DNA of 64,000 bases. It comes from Sphingomonas sp. dw_22 (GTDB lineage: Bacteria > Pseudomonadota > Alphaproteobacteria > Sphingomonadales > Sphingomonadaceae). Shown one piece after another: positions 16,745 to 25,305 of the stretch (within the stretch, counting starts at the first letter, position 1; each line of letters starts with the position of its first letter). The DNA is taken from positions 23,264 through 87,263 of the forward strand of contig NZ_JAAVVE010000015.1 in NCBI RefSeq assembly GCF_018449795.1. Reading direction: 5' to 3'. The notes beneath the pieces were generated by a model, which was not told the origin of the DNA, did no database searches, and worked only from the letters and a program-made list of their open reading frames with translations. A program made the position numbers and the translations under genes.

Positions 16745-17026
16745 TTATTGGAAATGCATCTCCGCATCGGAAAATCCGCGATCGGGATTTTCACTGAACG
16801 ACAGATCCTCGGCGTGTGGCGACTCGGCGGACAGCTCCATCGAATTCTCATTCATGGCCTGCCGTCGGAGCATCCGCCGCTCGCGCCCTTCGGCCAGTAC
16901 CGCCTCCTTGCCCCATGCCGCCGCAGCGAGCTTCGCCACGCCTCGCACATTGGACAGGGTAGATCCTGCGGCAACCGCATGTTGGCGCGCTTCCTGCGCA
17001 CGGCACAAAATGGATGAGGGTCGCAT
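16745..17026 (-). CDS. hypothetical protein
   Basis: 93 residues starting MRPSSILCRAQEARQHAVAAGSTLSNVR. The pattern (Cys-Arg followed by an Ala-rich helix, then a S-L-x-N-V-R segment and a W-x-x-E-A helix) resembles short sphingomonad proteins of unknown role that I recall from memory. The C-terminus is acidic. AAAGG lies upstream of ATG 17026. Low certainty because no known domain is visible. Confidence 0.5.
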   Translation of the reverse strand: MRPSSILCRAQEARQHAVAAGSTLSNVRGVAKLAAAAWGKEAVLAEGRERRMLRRQAMNENSMELSAESPHAEDLSFSENPDRGFSDAEMHFQ

Positions 17027-17095
17027 GGGCTTTACCTTTCGAACGGAACGATGAGCGATCGTCCGGCGCGCCGGCATATGTGGCCGGCTCCTGTT

Positions 17096-17251
17096 CTAAT
17101 CTGCCCGCCCCACCCGCCAGGGCAGGCCCGGCAGGCGTATCATGTGGCGGCCGCACCGGACGCATTTGCTGGCGAAATGCCCGCGATCCCAATGGTTGCT
17201 GGCAGGATCGGCGACATGGGTGCCGAACAACCGGTGAAGGAGGTCAGGCAT
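17096..17251 (-). CDS. 51-residue CxxC protein (zinc-ribbon-like half)
   Basis: Very short gene read directly from the reverse strand. It starts MPDLLHRLFGTHVADP, has NHWDRGHFASKCVRCGRHM in the middle, and ends LPGLPWRVGRAD then TAG. A single KCVRCGRH motif with a nearby His could bind a metal, perhaps as a dimer. The ribosome site is weak, which lowers confidence. It lies in the run of small genes between nusG and rplK, upstream of the previous hypothetical gene on the same strand. An overlapping 98-residue frame on the + strand (17051-17347) is rejected as less protein-like. Confidence 0.5.
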   Translation of the reverse strand: MPDLLHRLFGTHVADPASNHWDRGHFASKCVRCGRHMIRLPGLPWRVGRAD

Positions 17252-17351
17252 GCGCGGCGGCGTCGATCTGCGGGGGCGACGCTTCGACTCTCGGAGTCAT
17301 TTCGGCTTCCTCCTGTTTCGCCAGTCGGCCGGGGCCGCCGGGAATGACGCC

Positions 17352-17573
17352 TCAATCGACGCTTCGCTGCTTCCAAGGCTCACGGGTGATGGCGCCGTTG
17401 AGAACGCGGGCGCCATAGGCACGCGCGACCACCGCCGCATCGTCCGCGTTCATGAAGACGACGCGCGTTCCGCGGGGCTGCAAGGGCTCGATCGCGCTGA
17501 TCGCCGCATTGTGCTTGGCCGACATGGCAATGACCGCGTCGACCGGCGCATCGATGTTCACCGCGCGCGACAT
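17352..17573 (-). CDS. small hypothetical protein
   Basis: 73 residues with alternating strand/helix character: AVIAMSAKHNAAISAIEPLQPRGTRVVFMNADDAAVVARAYG. AGGAG stands 5 bases before ATG 17573, a strong ribosome site. Similar short proteins ending in ARAYG-x-x-(I/V)L-x-G occur in sphingomonads as far as I recall; function unknown. Last of the small genes before rplK. Confidence 0.6.
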   Translation of the reverse strand: MSRAVNIDAPVDAVIAMSAKHNAAISAIEPLQPRGTRVVFMNADDAAVVARAYGARVLNGAITREPWKQRSVD

Positions 17574-18018
17574 GGCAACTCCTGCGCCACGGCCGGAACG
17601 TTCCGATCGACCACGTCGAACAGCGAGAGAATGCGTCGTCCGCTATCCGGCAGAGAAGCCGCGAGTGCCAAACGCCGCGAAGAAGGAATTTCGAAGGATC
17701 GAGACATATACGGCTCCGCAAGAGCGGGAGCACAAAGCATCTCTCAGCCGCGCCCTGCCCAAGAAGAAGCGGCGCGATACATAGGATATAGGAAGCCGCG
17801 CGGATTCCGCCACCTTCGAAGACGAATTGATTCGAACGAGCCCCGACCGCATCTGCCCATGAAGGATTGCAACCAGGGGCGGTTTCCGCTATCGGCGCGC
17901 GCTTCCAACGCTAAAGCAATGGAAACCCCTGCGGGAGGGCGCCCTTTGAACCGGCGCCCGTCTGGACCGCTAAACTTGATCGGGGCGTCCCCAGCGGCGC
18001 CTCCTGAAAGAGAGTGAC
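17574..18018. other. intergenic region upstream of rplK
   Basis: 445 bases without a convincing gene. A weak promoter-like pair, TTGAAC at 17946 and TAAACT at 17971, is separated by 19 bases, longer than ideal. It would start transcription about 40 bases before rplK. Confidence 0.3.
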
Positions 18019-18450
18019 ATGGCAAAGAAGATTACCGGCTATATCAAGCTGCAGGTGCCCGCGGGCGCCGCGAACCCCTCGCCGCCGATCGGCCCTGCTT
18101 TGGGTCAGCGCGGCGTGAACATCATGGAATTCTGCAAGGCGTTCAACGCGTCGACCGGCGACCAGGAGAAGGGCACCCCCCTCCCCACCGTCATCACCGT
18201 CTATGCGGACCGCTCCTTCTCGTTCGAGACCAAGACGCCGCCGGCGACCTATCTGCTCAAGAAGGCCGCCAACCTGAAGTCGGGCTCGAAGGAGCCGGGC
18301 AAGGTTTCCGCGGGCACCATCAAGCGCTCGGCCGTCCAGGCGGTTGCCGAGGCGAAGATGAAGGACTTGAACGCAAACGACATCGAGGCGGCCACCAAGA
18401 TCATCGAGGGCTCGGCCCGCGCGATGGGCCTCCAGGTCGTGGAGGGCTAA
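18019..18450 (+). CDS. rplK: 50S ribosomal protein L11
   Basis: 143 residues. Standard L11: [16 protein letters not shown] at the start, [25 protein letters not shown] (the Pro-rich RNA-linked turn), and a C-terminal RNA-binding domain ending in [11 protein letters not shown]. Binds 23S rRNA at the GTPase centre. Four bases separate it from rplA, so they are co-transcribed. Confidence 0.98.
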   Translation: MAKKITGYIKLQVPAGAANPSPPIGPALGQRGVNIMEFCKAFNASTGDQEKGTPLPTVITVYADRSFSFETKTPPATYLLKKAANLKSGSKEPGKVSAGTIKRSAVQAVAEAKMKDLNANDIEAATKIIEGSARAMGLQVVEG

Positions 18451-18454
18451 AGAC

Positions 18455-19147
18455 ATGGCAAAGCTGACCAAGAAGCAGAAGACCTGGACGATCGACGCCG
18501 AGAAGCTGCACGGCGTGGACGAGGCAATCGCGCTGGTGCGCGCCAACGCCACCTCGAAGTTCGACGAGACCGTCGAGGTCGCGCTCAACCTGGGTGTCGA
18601 TCCGCGTCACGCGGACCAGATGGTGCGCGGCGTCGTCACCCTGCCCAAGGGCACCGGCAAGACCGTCCGCGTCGGCGTGTTCGCTCGCGGCGCCAAGGCC
18701 GACGAAGCCACTGCCGCCGGTGCGGACGTGGTGGGCGCCGAGGATCTGATGGAAGCCATCCAGGGCGGCAAGATCGATTTCGATCGCTGCATCGCCACGC
18801 CGGACATGATGGGCCTGGTGGGCCGCCTGGGCAAGATCCTGGGTCCGAAGGGCATGATGCCGAACCCGAAGCTGGGCACCGTGACGATGAACGTCGCCGA
18901 AGCGGTGAAGGCCGCCAAGGGCGGTCAGGTCGAGTACCGCGTCGAGAAGGCCGGCATCATCCATTCCGGCATCGGCAAGGTCTCCTTCCCGGCCGAAGAC
19001 CTCCGCGCGAATTTCGACGCGCTGGTCGATGCGGTGGTCAAGGCCAAGCCGGCCGGCGCCAAGGGCAAGTATCTCCGCAAGGTGGCGCTGTCCTCGTCGA
19101 TGGGCCCGGGCGTGAAGGTGGACACGGCGGAAGTCGCCGCGGCGTAA
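18455..19147 (+). CDS. rplA: 50S ribosomal protein L1
   Basis: 230 residues. L1 marks: [47 protein letters not shown], and [13 protein letters not shown]1 forms the mobile stalk at the E site and in many bacteria represses its own L11-L1 operon by binding the mRNA. A terminator follows directly. Confidence 0.98.
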   Translation: MAKLTKKQKTWTIDAEKLHGVDEAIALVRANATSKFDETVEVALNLGVDPRHADQMVRGVVTLPKGTGKTVRVGVFARGAKADEATAAGADVVGAEDLMEAIQGGKIDFDRCIATPDMMGLVGRLGKILGPKGMMPNPKLGTVTMNVAEAVKAAKGGQVEYRVEKAGIIHSGIGKVSFPAEDLRANFDALVDAVVKAKPAGAKGKYLRKVALSSSMGPGVKVDTAEVAAA

Positions 19148-19171
19148 GCTTTCCGCTTTTGACGGAATTCA

Positions 19172-19205
19172 GGGGCCGGGGAGCGATGCTTCCCGGCCCC
19201 TTTTT
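19172..19205 (+). terminator. Rho-independent terminator of rplKA
   Basis: A 9 bp stem (19172-19180 with 19192-19200) of G and C only, then five T. It shows that rplKA and rplJL are separate units here. Confidence 0.9.
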
Positions 19206-19217
19206 CGTGTCCCCGAA

Positions 19218-19380
19218 AATCCTCCCCGAGCTTGTCTCGGGGAGGGGGACCGCTCGCAGAGCGGTGGAGGGGCCGGCCGAAGGCCGGGGGACGGCGCGGC
19301 AAGGGACAACGGCGACTTCGCCGCCGCCCCTCCACCATGCTGCGCATGGTCCCCCTCCCCCAGCGAGCTGGGGGAGGATT
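19218..19380. repeat. imperfect inverted repeat, sphingomonad REP-like
   Basis: The two outer arms (roughly 19218-19273 and 19325-19380) align as inverted copies with about 80 percent identity. Each contains its own smaller hairpins of the form CCTCCCC...GGGGAGG. The centre has further GC-rich palindromes (GGCCGGCCGAAGGCCGG). Non-coding, in the gap between rplA and rplJ. Confidence 0.75.
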
Positions 19381-19401
19381 TGTCCTAACACACGGGATGG
19401 A

Positions 19402-19429
19402 TTGACTCTCGCGCATATCCCGCTATGTG
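19402..19429 (+). promoter_or_regulatory. candidate promoter of rplJL
   Basis: TTGACT at 19402 and TATGTG at 19424, spacing 16. About 230 bases of leader would precede rplJ, as expected for an L10-regulated operon. Moderate match only. Confidence 0.45.
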
Positions 19430-19618
19430 CGCGCCTTCGCTTGTCCGGTTCGCCGGACTTGCGTTCCGTCCGAGACAGCGAGTGACCGGGATCTGCCGGT
19501 CTTAATCTCTCGCCAAGACGGGGACAGATTTTTCCGACGCCCTGCCCTGGTGCAGGCGTTTGGGTCACGCCGGTAAATGCCGGTCGCGACGATCATGCCC
19601 CTCGGACATTTCGTAACC

Positions 19619-19642
19619 GAAGCGCCTCGCCAGGGGCGCTTC
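19619..19642 (+). promoter_or_regulatory. leader hairpin before rplJ (possible L10 autoregulation region)
   Basis: An 8 bp stem (19619-19626 with 19635-19642) ends 18 bases before the rplJ ATG. In many bacteria the L10-L7/L12 complex binds its own leader; the exact binding fold cannot be confirmed by eye. Confidence 0.5.
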
Positions 19643-19660
19643 ATGAATGAGGAGACCGGC

Positions 19661-20176
19661 ATGGATCGTTCCCAGAAGGCCGACGCCGTTGCCGAGCTGA
19701 ACCGCACCTTTGGCGAGGTTGGCGTGGTGGTTGTCACCCGCAATCTCGGGATGACCGTCAAGCAGTCGACGGACCTCCGCAACAAGATGCGCGACGCCGG
19801 TGCGAGCTACAGGGTCTCGAAGAACAAGCTTGCCAAGATCGCCGCCGAGGGCACCGATTATACGGTGATCGCGGACCTGCTCACGGGTCCGACTGCGCTT
19901 TCCACTTCCGTCGATCCCGTGGCCGCGGCCAAGGTGATCTCGGACTTCGCCAAGACGAACGACAAGCTCGAAGTCGTCGGCGGAGCGATGGGCAAGCAGC
20001 TGCTCGACGCCGAAGGCATCAAGGCGCTCGCGTCTCTGCCGTCGCTGGATGAACTGCGTGCCAAGATCGTGGGGCTCATCGTTGCTCCCGCGACCAAGAT
20101 CGCAACCATCACCCAGGCGCCGGCGGCCCAGATCGCGCGCGTCCTGGCAGCTTATGCGGAGAAGGAAGCCGCCTGA
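19661..20176 (+). CDS. rplJ: 50S ribosomal protein L10
   Basis: 171 residues. Begins MDRSQKADAVAELNRTFGEVGVVVVTRN, with KNKLAKIAAEGT and a C-terminal helical region (AQIARVLAAYAEKEAA) that docks L7/L12 dimers. ATG 19661 is chosen; in-frame codons from 19577 lie within the leader hairpin. Followed by rplL after 51 bases. Confidence 0.97.
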   Translation: MDRSQKADAVAELNRTFGEVGVVVVTRNLGMTVKQSTDLRNKMRDAGASYRVSKNKLAKIAAEGTDYTVIADLLTGPTALSTSVDPVAAAKVISDFAKTNDKLEVVGGAMGKQLLDAEGIKALASLPSLDELRAKIVGLIVAPATKIATITQAPAAQIARVLAAYAEKEAA

Positions 20177-20227
20177 GGCTTCCGCGACCTGTTTTTACCA
20201 AACCATTTGATTTAATTGGAGTTTATC

Positions 20228-20605
20228 ATGGCTGACCTTAACGCACTTGTCGACCAGCTCTCCGAGCTGACCGTTCTCGAAGCCGCCGAGCTCTCGAAGC
20301 TTCTCGAAGAGAAGTGGGGCGTCTCGGCCGCTGCCGCGGTTGCCGCTCCGGCTGCCGGCGGCGGCGCCGCCGCTGCTCCGGCCGCGGAAGAGAAGACCGA
20401 GTTCGACGTGATCCTCACCGGCGACGGTGGCAAGAAGATCAACGTCATCAAGGAAGTCCGCGCCATCACCGGCCTGGGCCTGACCGAAGCCAAGACGCTG
20501 GTCGAGTCGGCTCCGAAGGCCGTCAAGGAAGGCATCAACAAGGACGAGGCCGAGAAGATCAAGAAGCAGCTCGAGGAAGCCGGCGCGACCGTCGAGGTCA
20601 AGTAA
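20228..20605 (+). CDS. rplL: 50S ribosomal protein L7/L12
   Basis: 125 residues. N-terminal dimerisation part ([29 protein letters not shown]), an Ala/Gly hinge ([16 protein letters not shown]), and the C-terminal factor-binding domain ([32 protein letters not shown]). ATG 20228 has GGAG upstream. Multi-copy stalk protein that recruits translation GTPases. Confidence 0.98.
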   Translation: MADLNALVDQLSELTVLEAAELSKLLEEKWGVSAAAAVAAPAAGGGAAAAPAAEEKTEFDVILTGDGGKKINVIKEVRAITGLGLTEAKTLVESAPKAVKEGINKDEAEKIKKQLEEAGATVEVK

Positions 20606-20632
20606 GCTTCTTCTGCTTCACCGCAGAGAACG

Positions 20633-20663
20633 AAGGGGCGGTCCGGCAACGGGCCGCCCCTTT
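20633..20663 (+). terminator. terminator of rplJL
   Basis: Stem AAGGGGCGG (20633-20641) with CCGCCCCTT (20654-20662), then TTT. It ends transcription before a convergent gene, so rpoBC has its own promoter. Confidence 0.85.
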
Positions 20664-20674
20664 CTCGTTGCGCT

Positions 20675-21787
20675 TCAGGCCGCCGCCATCTCGCGGCGCA
20701 CATAGCGCGTGGCGCCGAGCGCGGCAGTGGATTGGCCGCGATCGAGCCAGATCGGGCCGATTCGCTCTCCCTGCCCCGCCGCGCCGATCATGAAATCGGC
20801 GCCGAAGCGGCGGATGCTGAGCCCCGAGCGCCAGCGCAGATCGACCAGTATCATCGCCACGAACATCGGCCGCCCGCCGAGCTGGACGACATGGACGCGA
20901 TCGCGCGGCAGCGCGAGGCGGGCGGGTATCCGGGCGCCGCCGCCCGGCGCGAGATCGAAGGGTTCGCCCGCCGCCTCGCCCGGCGGGCCGCGATGAAAGC
21001 CGTCGAGGACGCGATCCTGATCGGGGCTGGCGCTGATGATCCCCAGCGACGGGCGGACGCCCTCCGCGGGCACCGGCTGGGTGTTGCCGACGAGAAGCTC
21101 GAAATCGAGCAGCACCTCGCGCTCGCCGAGCTCGATCCGGGTGGGACGGACGCGGATCTCGAAGGGTTCGGATTGCGACTGCGGGGCCGATGGCGGGGCC
21201 GGAGGGACCGATGGCCGCGGCGCGGGAGCGGGAGCGGGAGCCGGCTCGGGCTGCGCTTCCTCCTCTTCAAAGGCTTCGGGTCGGCGGCGCAGGAACAGCC
21301 AAGCCCCGCCCAGCAGCGCCAGCGTCGCGGCAGCGCCGATCAGCATCCCTAGCCAGCCCGGCATCGATGGCCGGGCGGCGACGGGCACGGGAATGGCGGT
21401 CGGCGAGGACACCGTCACCGGAGCCGGTGCTACGGTGGGGATCGAAACCGGTGGCGCGGGCGCCTCAACCGTGCGCATCGGCGTGGCGGTAGGACGCGGC
21501 TCGGTACGCGGTGTCTGCGCGCGCGGCGAAGCGACCATATTCGGCGTCGGTGTGGACGACGGACTGGCGATCGGCGGCGGGACCGGCACCGGTGCAGGCG
21601 CGGGCGTGCCCGGCAGGCTGTAGCGCTCGGGCACGACGCCGGGCAACGTGGTGATGGTCGGGGTCCGCGACGGAGACGGAGACGGAGAAGGGGCCGGCGC
21701 GGGCACGTCCTGGGCGAACGCCGCCGGCGCGATCAGCACCGCCGCCGCGCAGAGCAATCCGCCGATCCGTCGCCTCCCTGACTCCAC
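20675..21787 (-). CDS. membrane-anchored Pro-rich protein, unknown
   Basis: 370 residues. Signal peptide (ends AFAQD), then about 110 residues of Pro/Ala/Ser/Thr-rich extracytoplasmic linker, one membrane helix (about 145-165, LGMLIGAAATLALLGGAWLFL), an acidic Pro-rich stretch, and a C-terminal domain of about 170 residues (IRVRPTRIELGEREVLLDFELLVGN to the end) that looks beta-rich. No family recognised; the domain would be cytoplasmic if the signal is cleaved. It is divergent from the acyltransferase gene, 88 bases apart. Confidence 0.7.
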   Translation of the reverse strand: MESGRRRIGGLLCAAAVLIAPAAFAQDVPAPAPSPSPSPSRTPTITTLPGVVPERYSLPGTPAPAPVPVPPPIASPSSTPTPNMVASPRAQTPRTEPRPTATPMRTVEAPAPPVSIPTVAPAPVTVSSPTAIPVPVAARPSMPGWLGMLIGAAATLALLGGAWLFLRRRPEAFEEEEAQPEPAPAPAPAPRPSVPPAPPSAPQSQSEPFEIRVRPTRIELGEREVLLDFELLVGNTQPVPAEGVRPSLGIISASPDQDRVLDGFHRGPPGEAAGEPFDLAPGGGARIPARLALPRDRVHVVQLGGRPMFVAMILVDLRWRSGLSIRRFGADFMIGAAGQGERIGPIWLDRGQSTAALGATRYVRREMAAA

Positions 21788-21875
21788 GCCTCCAGGCTAG
21801 GCGGGCAAGGTGAACACAGGCTGCACATGCCACCATTGTCCGGCGAAACGCCTTGTCCTAGAGCTGAACGGGGGG

Positions 21876-23951
21876 ATGATGACGGCGCAGCAAACCGGGC
21901 GGGGGCCTTCCTATATTCCGGCGATCGACGGGCTGCGCGCCTTTGCCGTCGGATCGGTGATATTGTTCCATCTGTGGCCGTCGGCACTGCCGGGCGGCTT
22001 CACCGGCGTAGACATCTTCTTCGTCATCTCCGGCTTCGTCGTCACCGGATCGCTGCTCGGGCGGCAGTTCGCGACCCTGGGCGCGCTCGCCGCCTATTTC
22101 TATGCGCGTCGGCTGGTGCGGATATTGCCGGCGCTGATCGTCATGCTGCTGGCGACGATCCTGGCCGCGCAGCTCTTCATTCCGACCCTATGGCTGGGCC
22201 GCAACCCGATCCTGATCGGGCAGTTCGCCTTTTTCGGGTTGAGCAACATCGCCCTCGCCGCCGATGCGGACAGCTATTTCGGGCCGCTCGCCACCTATAA
22301 CCCGTTCACGCACACCTGGTCGCTGGGCGTCGAAGAGCAATTCTACCTGGTCTTCCCGTTCCTGCTCCATTGGCACCAACGACTGCACCGGGGACGCGCA
22401 GCCATAAGGGTCGTCGCCTGGCTGTCGGTCGCTTCGCTGCTCCTGTCAGCGGTGCTGGGGCAATTCGCGCCCAGATATGCCTTATACCTGATCTTCCCGC
22501 GCTTCTGGGAACTGGGCGCCGGCATGCTGCTGTGCCTGACGCGCGAGCAATGGCAACCGCTGCTCGCCGCAATGCCCGCCGCGCGCCGCCATGGCCTGGC
22601 CCTGGCAAGCGCCGGAATACTGCTGGCCGGCTTCGCCATTCCCGAAACCCGGCTGTTCCCCTTCCCGCTTGCGCTGTTGCCGGTGACGGGCACGGCGGGG
22701 CTCATCGCCACGCTCTGCGCGGCGCCCGAAAGCGCGGCGAGCCGATTGCTCGCCAGCCGGCCGCTGGTGGCGATCGGGCTGCTGTCCTACTCGCTCTATC
22801 TCTGGCATTGGCCGGTGTTCGTGCTGTTCCGCTGGACGGCAGGACTGCACACGCTGGCGCTCCAGCTTGCCGCGCTGGTGATCGCCATGGCCCTCGCCAC
22901 CGCTTCCTATTTCCTCGTCGAGCAACCGCTGCGCACGAGCCGCGCGATCCGCAATCAGCCGCGCGGCCGCGTGGTGCTGACCGCGCTGTTGGCCGTAGCG
23001 ATCGCCTGGCTGGGTGGGCAGACGCTGATCCGCGCGCACAACACCATCACGCTGAGCGTCACCGGCGACCACGACGCATGGTATGCGGACCCCGGCCGCG
23101 CGCTCGATCCGGCACGCAGCCACTGCGCCACCGACCAGCAGGAGAGCGGATTCCAGGGCGGCAGCCTGATCGTCTGGACGCCGCGCGACTGCGCCCGCCC
23201 GCCGGCCGGCTTCACCCTGTTCGTCGCGGGGGATTCGCACGGCATCGCCTATACGCCCGCGCTGCGCCAGCTCGCCGCCGAACTGGGCGTGCCGATCCGC
23301 CTCTATTTCCGCGCCTTCTGCCCGTTCCTGCCGCTGATCGACACGATGGCCTCGCAGCCCGCGTGCCAGGATTATTATGGCGCTATGCTCCGCGACATCC
23401 GCGCTTCGGCGAGGCCCGGCGACAGGATCTTCCTGCCGGGGCTGCGCCTGGCGCGGCTCACCAACCAGTTCGAAGGCGCGACCGACCATCGATCCAATCG
23501 CGTGGCCCCCGAAGCCATGGCGGAAGCCGAACGCCTGCTCGCGCAACTTGCCGGCACCGGCGCCCGGCTGGTGATGGAAGCCCCCAAGCCGATCTTCCCC
23601 AGTCCCGCCTTCCGCTGCGCGGACTGGTTCAACCGCCATAATCCGATCTGCCGCGGCGGCACGACGATCCGCCGCGATACGATGCTGGAGCAGCGACGCG
23701 ACGTGCTCAGCGCGATGCAGCAACTATCCGCACGCCAGCCGGCGCTGACGCTATGGGATCCCTTCCCCACGCTCTGCACCAGCGATCCGTGCGACGCGAT
23801 GCCCGGCGGGCGCCCGCGCTTCTTCGATGGCGACCATCTGAGCGGCGCCGGCAACGACCTGCTCTATCCGGGCCTTCGCGATGCGCTGTTGCCGCTCAGG
23901 GCACCGTCACCGTCTGGAACGGCAGGTTCGCCAGCTCGGGCTGGGCCTTGA
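21876..23951 (+). CDS. acyltransferase-3 with C-terminal SGNH domain (OafA-like)
   Basis: About 691 residues. N-terminal acyltransferase-3 membrane domain (about 10-375, ten or so hydrophobic segments) with YIPAIDGLRAFAVGSVILFHL, FFVISGFV and WSLGVEEQFYLVFP. C-terminal periplasmic SGNH-type domain with VAGDSHG (catalytic Ser) and GDHLSGAG near the end (candidate Asp/His). This design O-acylates glycans such as O-antigen or peptidoglycan; the target here is unknown. Start ATG 21876 follows a GGGGGG ribosome site. The last 56 bases overlap, tail to tail, the next peptidase gene. Confidence 0.9.
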   Translation: MMTAQQTGRGPSYIPAIDGLRAFAVGSVILFHLWPSALPGGFTGVDIFFVISGFVVTGSLLGRQFATLGALAAYFYARRLVRILPALIVMLLATILAAQLFIPTLWLGRNPILIGQFAFFGLSNIALAADADSYFGPLATYNPFTHTWSLGVEEQFYLVFPFLLHWHQRLHRGRAAIRVVAWLSVASLLLSAVLGQFAPRYALYLIFPRFWELGAGMLLCLTREQWQPLLAAMPAARRHGLALASAGILLAGFAIPETRLFPFPLALLPVTGTAGLIATLCAAPESAASRLLASRPLVAIGLLSYSLYLWHWPVFVLFRWTAGLHTLALQLAALVIAMALATASYFLVEQPLRTSRAIRNQPRGRVVLTALLAVAIAWLGGQTLIRAHNTITLSVTGDHDAWYADPGRALDPARSHCATDQQESGFQGGSLIVWTPRDCARPPAGFTLFVAGDSHGIAYTPALRQLAAELGVPIRLYFRAFCPFLPLIDTMASQPACQDYYGAMLRDIRASARPGDRIFLPGLRLARLTNQFEGATDHRSNRVAPEAMAEAERLLAQLAGTGARLVMEAPKPIFPSPAFRCADWFNRHNPICRGGTTIRRDTMLEQRRDVLSAMQQLSARQPALTLWDPFPTLCTSDPCDAMPGGRPRFFDGDHLSGAGNDLLYPGLRDALLPLRAPSPSGTAGSPARAGP

Positions 23952-25305
23952 GCTGGGGGACGACCGTCTTGAGATCGCCGACCACGACCAGCGTGAGCTT
24001 CTCGATCGGATAATCGGCCTTGGCCGATGCCAGCATCTGCTCCGGCGTGACCGCCATCACCGCGGGGACGTAGCGCTCGGTCCAGTCGGCGGGCAGGCCC
24101 AGCACGTCGCGGTTCGCGAGCGTCCCCACCACCGCGCCCGAAGTCGAATTCTGGATCGCGAACAGCCCGGCCATATAGGTGCGGATGCCCTTGGACTCCT
24201 CCTGCGCCGCTGGCTCGGCCTGCATCCGGCGGATCTCCTTGAACACCTCATGGAGCGAATCGCCGGTATGCTCGGTCGTCACGTCCGCCTCGAAGCTCCA
24301 CAGCGCGTCGCCGGGATTGAAGGCGACGCCGGAGCCGGGCGAATAGGTATAGCCCTTGTCCTCGCGGATATTGGTGGTGATGCGCGAGCTGAACGCGCCG
24401 CCGAGCAGCGAATTGGTGACCCGCTGCGGAATATCCGCATCGCTTCCCGCCGGGGCAGCGTCGAAGGTCAGGCGCAGAGTCGTCTGCGGCGCGCCCGGAC
24501 GATCGATCAGCAGCACCTGCGGACCGGGCGTATGCGGGCTGGCGAGCTTGAGCGGCTCCGGCCCAGCCGCCCAGCCGCCGAACGCCTTCGCCACCGCCGC
24601 CTTCACCGCCGCCGCGTCGAAGCGCCCGGCGATGTAGAGATGCGCGCGGCGGGCTCCGAACTGGCCGGCATGGAATGCCTTCACCTGATCGATCGTATAG
24701 GCGGCGAGCTGCGCCTGGCTCGGGATCGTGCGGCCATAGGGATGGTTGGGGCCGTAGATCCGGCGGGCGAGCGCCGCGTCGGCCAGCGTGCCCGGCTGCG
24801 ACAGCGCCACCGAAAGCTGGCGGCCGAGATTGGCCTTCACCCGGGCGATCTCGCCGGCCGGCAGATCGGGGCGGAGCGCGACGTCGCTTACCAGCGCCAC
24901 CGCATCGGGCGCATATTCGGAGAGGATGTTGGTGGTGACCTGGGTGGTCTGCTGGCCGACCCCGACATCGACCTGACCGCCCATGCCGGCCGCCGCGGCG
25001 GCGATGTCGGCGGCGGACCTGCCTCCCGCGCCTTCCTTCATCATCTGGCCGGTCAGGTCGGAGAGCCACGTGTCCTCACCCTCGGTCGCGTTGCCCGCGC
25101 GGATGCGAAGCGACACCACCGTCTTGGGCGCGACGCCATAGGGGATCAGCGTGACCTGCATGCCGTTGGGCAGCGCATAGGTCTCGGTCGCCGGCAGCTT
25201 GAACGGCTTGGGGTCCGATATCGGCGGCGCGGGCGGGAAACCGTCCTGCGCCAGGGCCGGCGTGGCGGCGAGCATCGCCGTGAATGCGAGGAGCGCGCGC
25301 TTCAT
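23896..25305 (-). CDS. M16-family peptidase subunit without catalytic motif
   Basis: About 469 residues with signal peptide (TPALAQ). Two M16 domains are visible by fold pattern (YALPNGMQVTLIPYG at the start; TTLRLTFDA and GGAFSSRITTNIREDKGYTYS in the second half). The zinc motif HxxEH is missing: the equivalent segment reads LTGQMMKEGAG. It is probably the non-catalytic partner of the next M16 protein, as in other heterodimeric periplasmic M16 pairs. Start ATG 25305 overlaps the upstream stop by one base (TGATG) and has GGGAGG 7 bases upstream, so translational coupling is likely. Confidence 0.88.
   Translation of the reverse strand: MKRALLAFTAMLAATPALAQDGFPPAPPISDPKPFKLPATETYALPNGMQVTLIPYGVAPKTVVSLRIRAGNATEGEDTWLSDLTGQMMKEGAGGRSAADIAAAAAGMGGQVDVGVGQQTTQVTTNILSEYAPDAVALVSDVALRPDLPAGEIARVKANLGRQLSVALSQPGTLADAALARRIYGPNHPYGRTIPSQAQLAAYTIDQVKAFHAGQFGARRAHLYIAGRFDAAAVKAAVAKAFGGWAAGPEPLKLASPHTPGPQVLLIDRPGAPQTTLRLTFDAAPAGSDADIPQRVTNSLLGGAFSSRITTNIREDKGYTYSPGSGVAFNPGDALWSFEADVTTEHTGDSLHEVFKEIRRMQAEPAAQEESKGIRTYMAGLFAIQNSTSGAVVGTLANRDVLGLPADWTERYVPAVMAVTPEQMLASAKADYPIEKLTLVVVGDLKTVVPQLKAQPELANLPFQTVTVP

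Noticed and set aside
17051..17347. 98-residue plus-strand frame
   Set aside because: The opposite strand encodes a more protein-like 51-residue CxxC protein here.
19218..19380. Possible CRISPR-like repeat block
   Set aside because: Only two inverted arms, no regularly spaced direct repeats or spacers, no cas genes.
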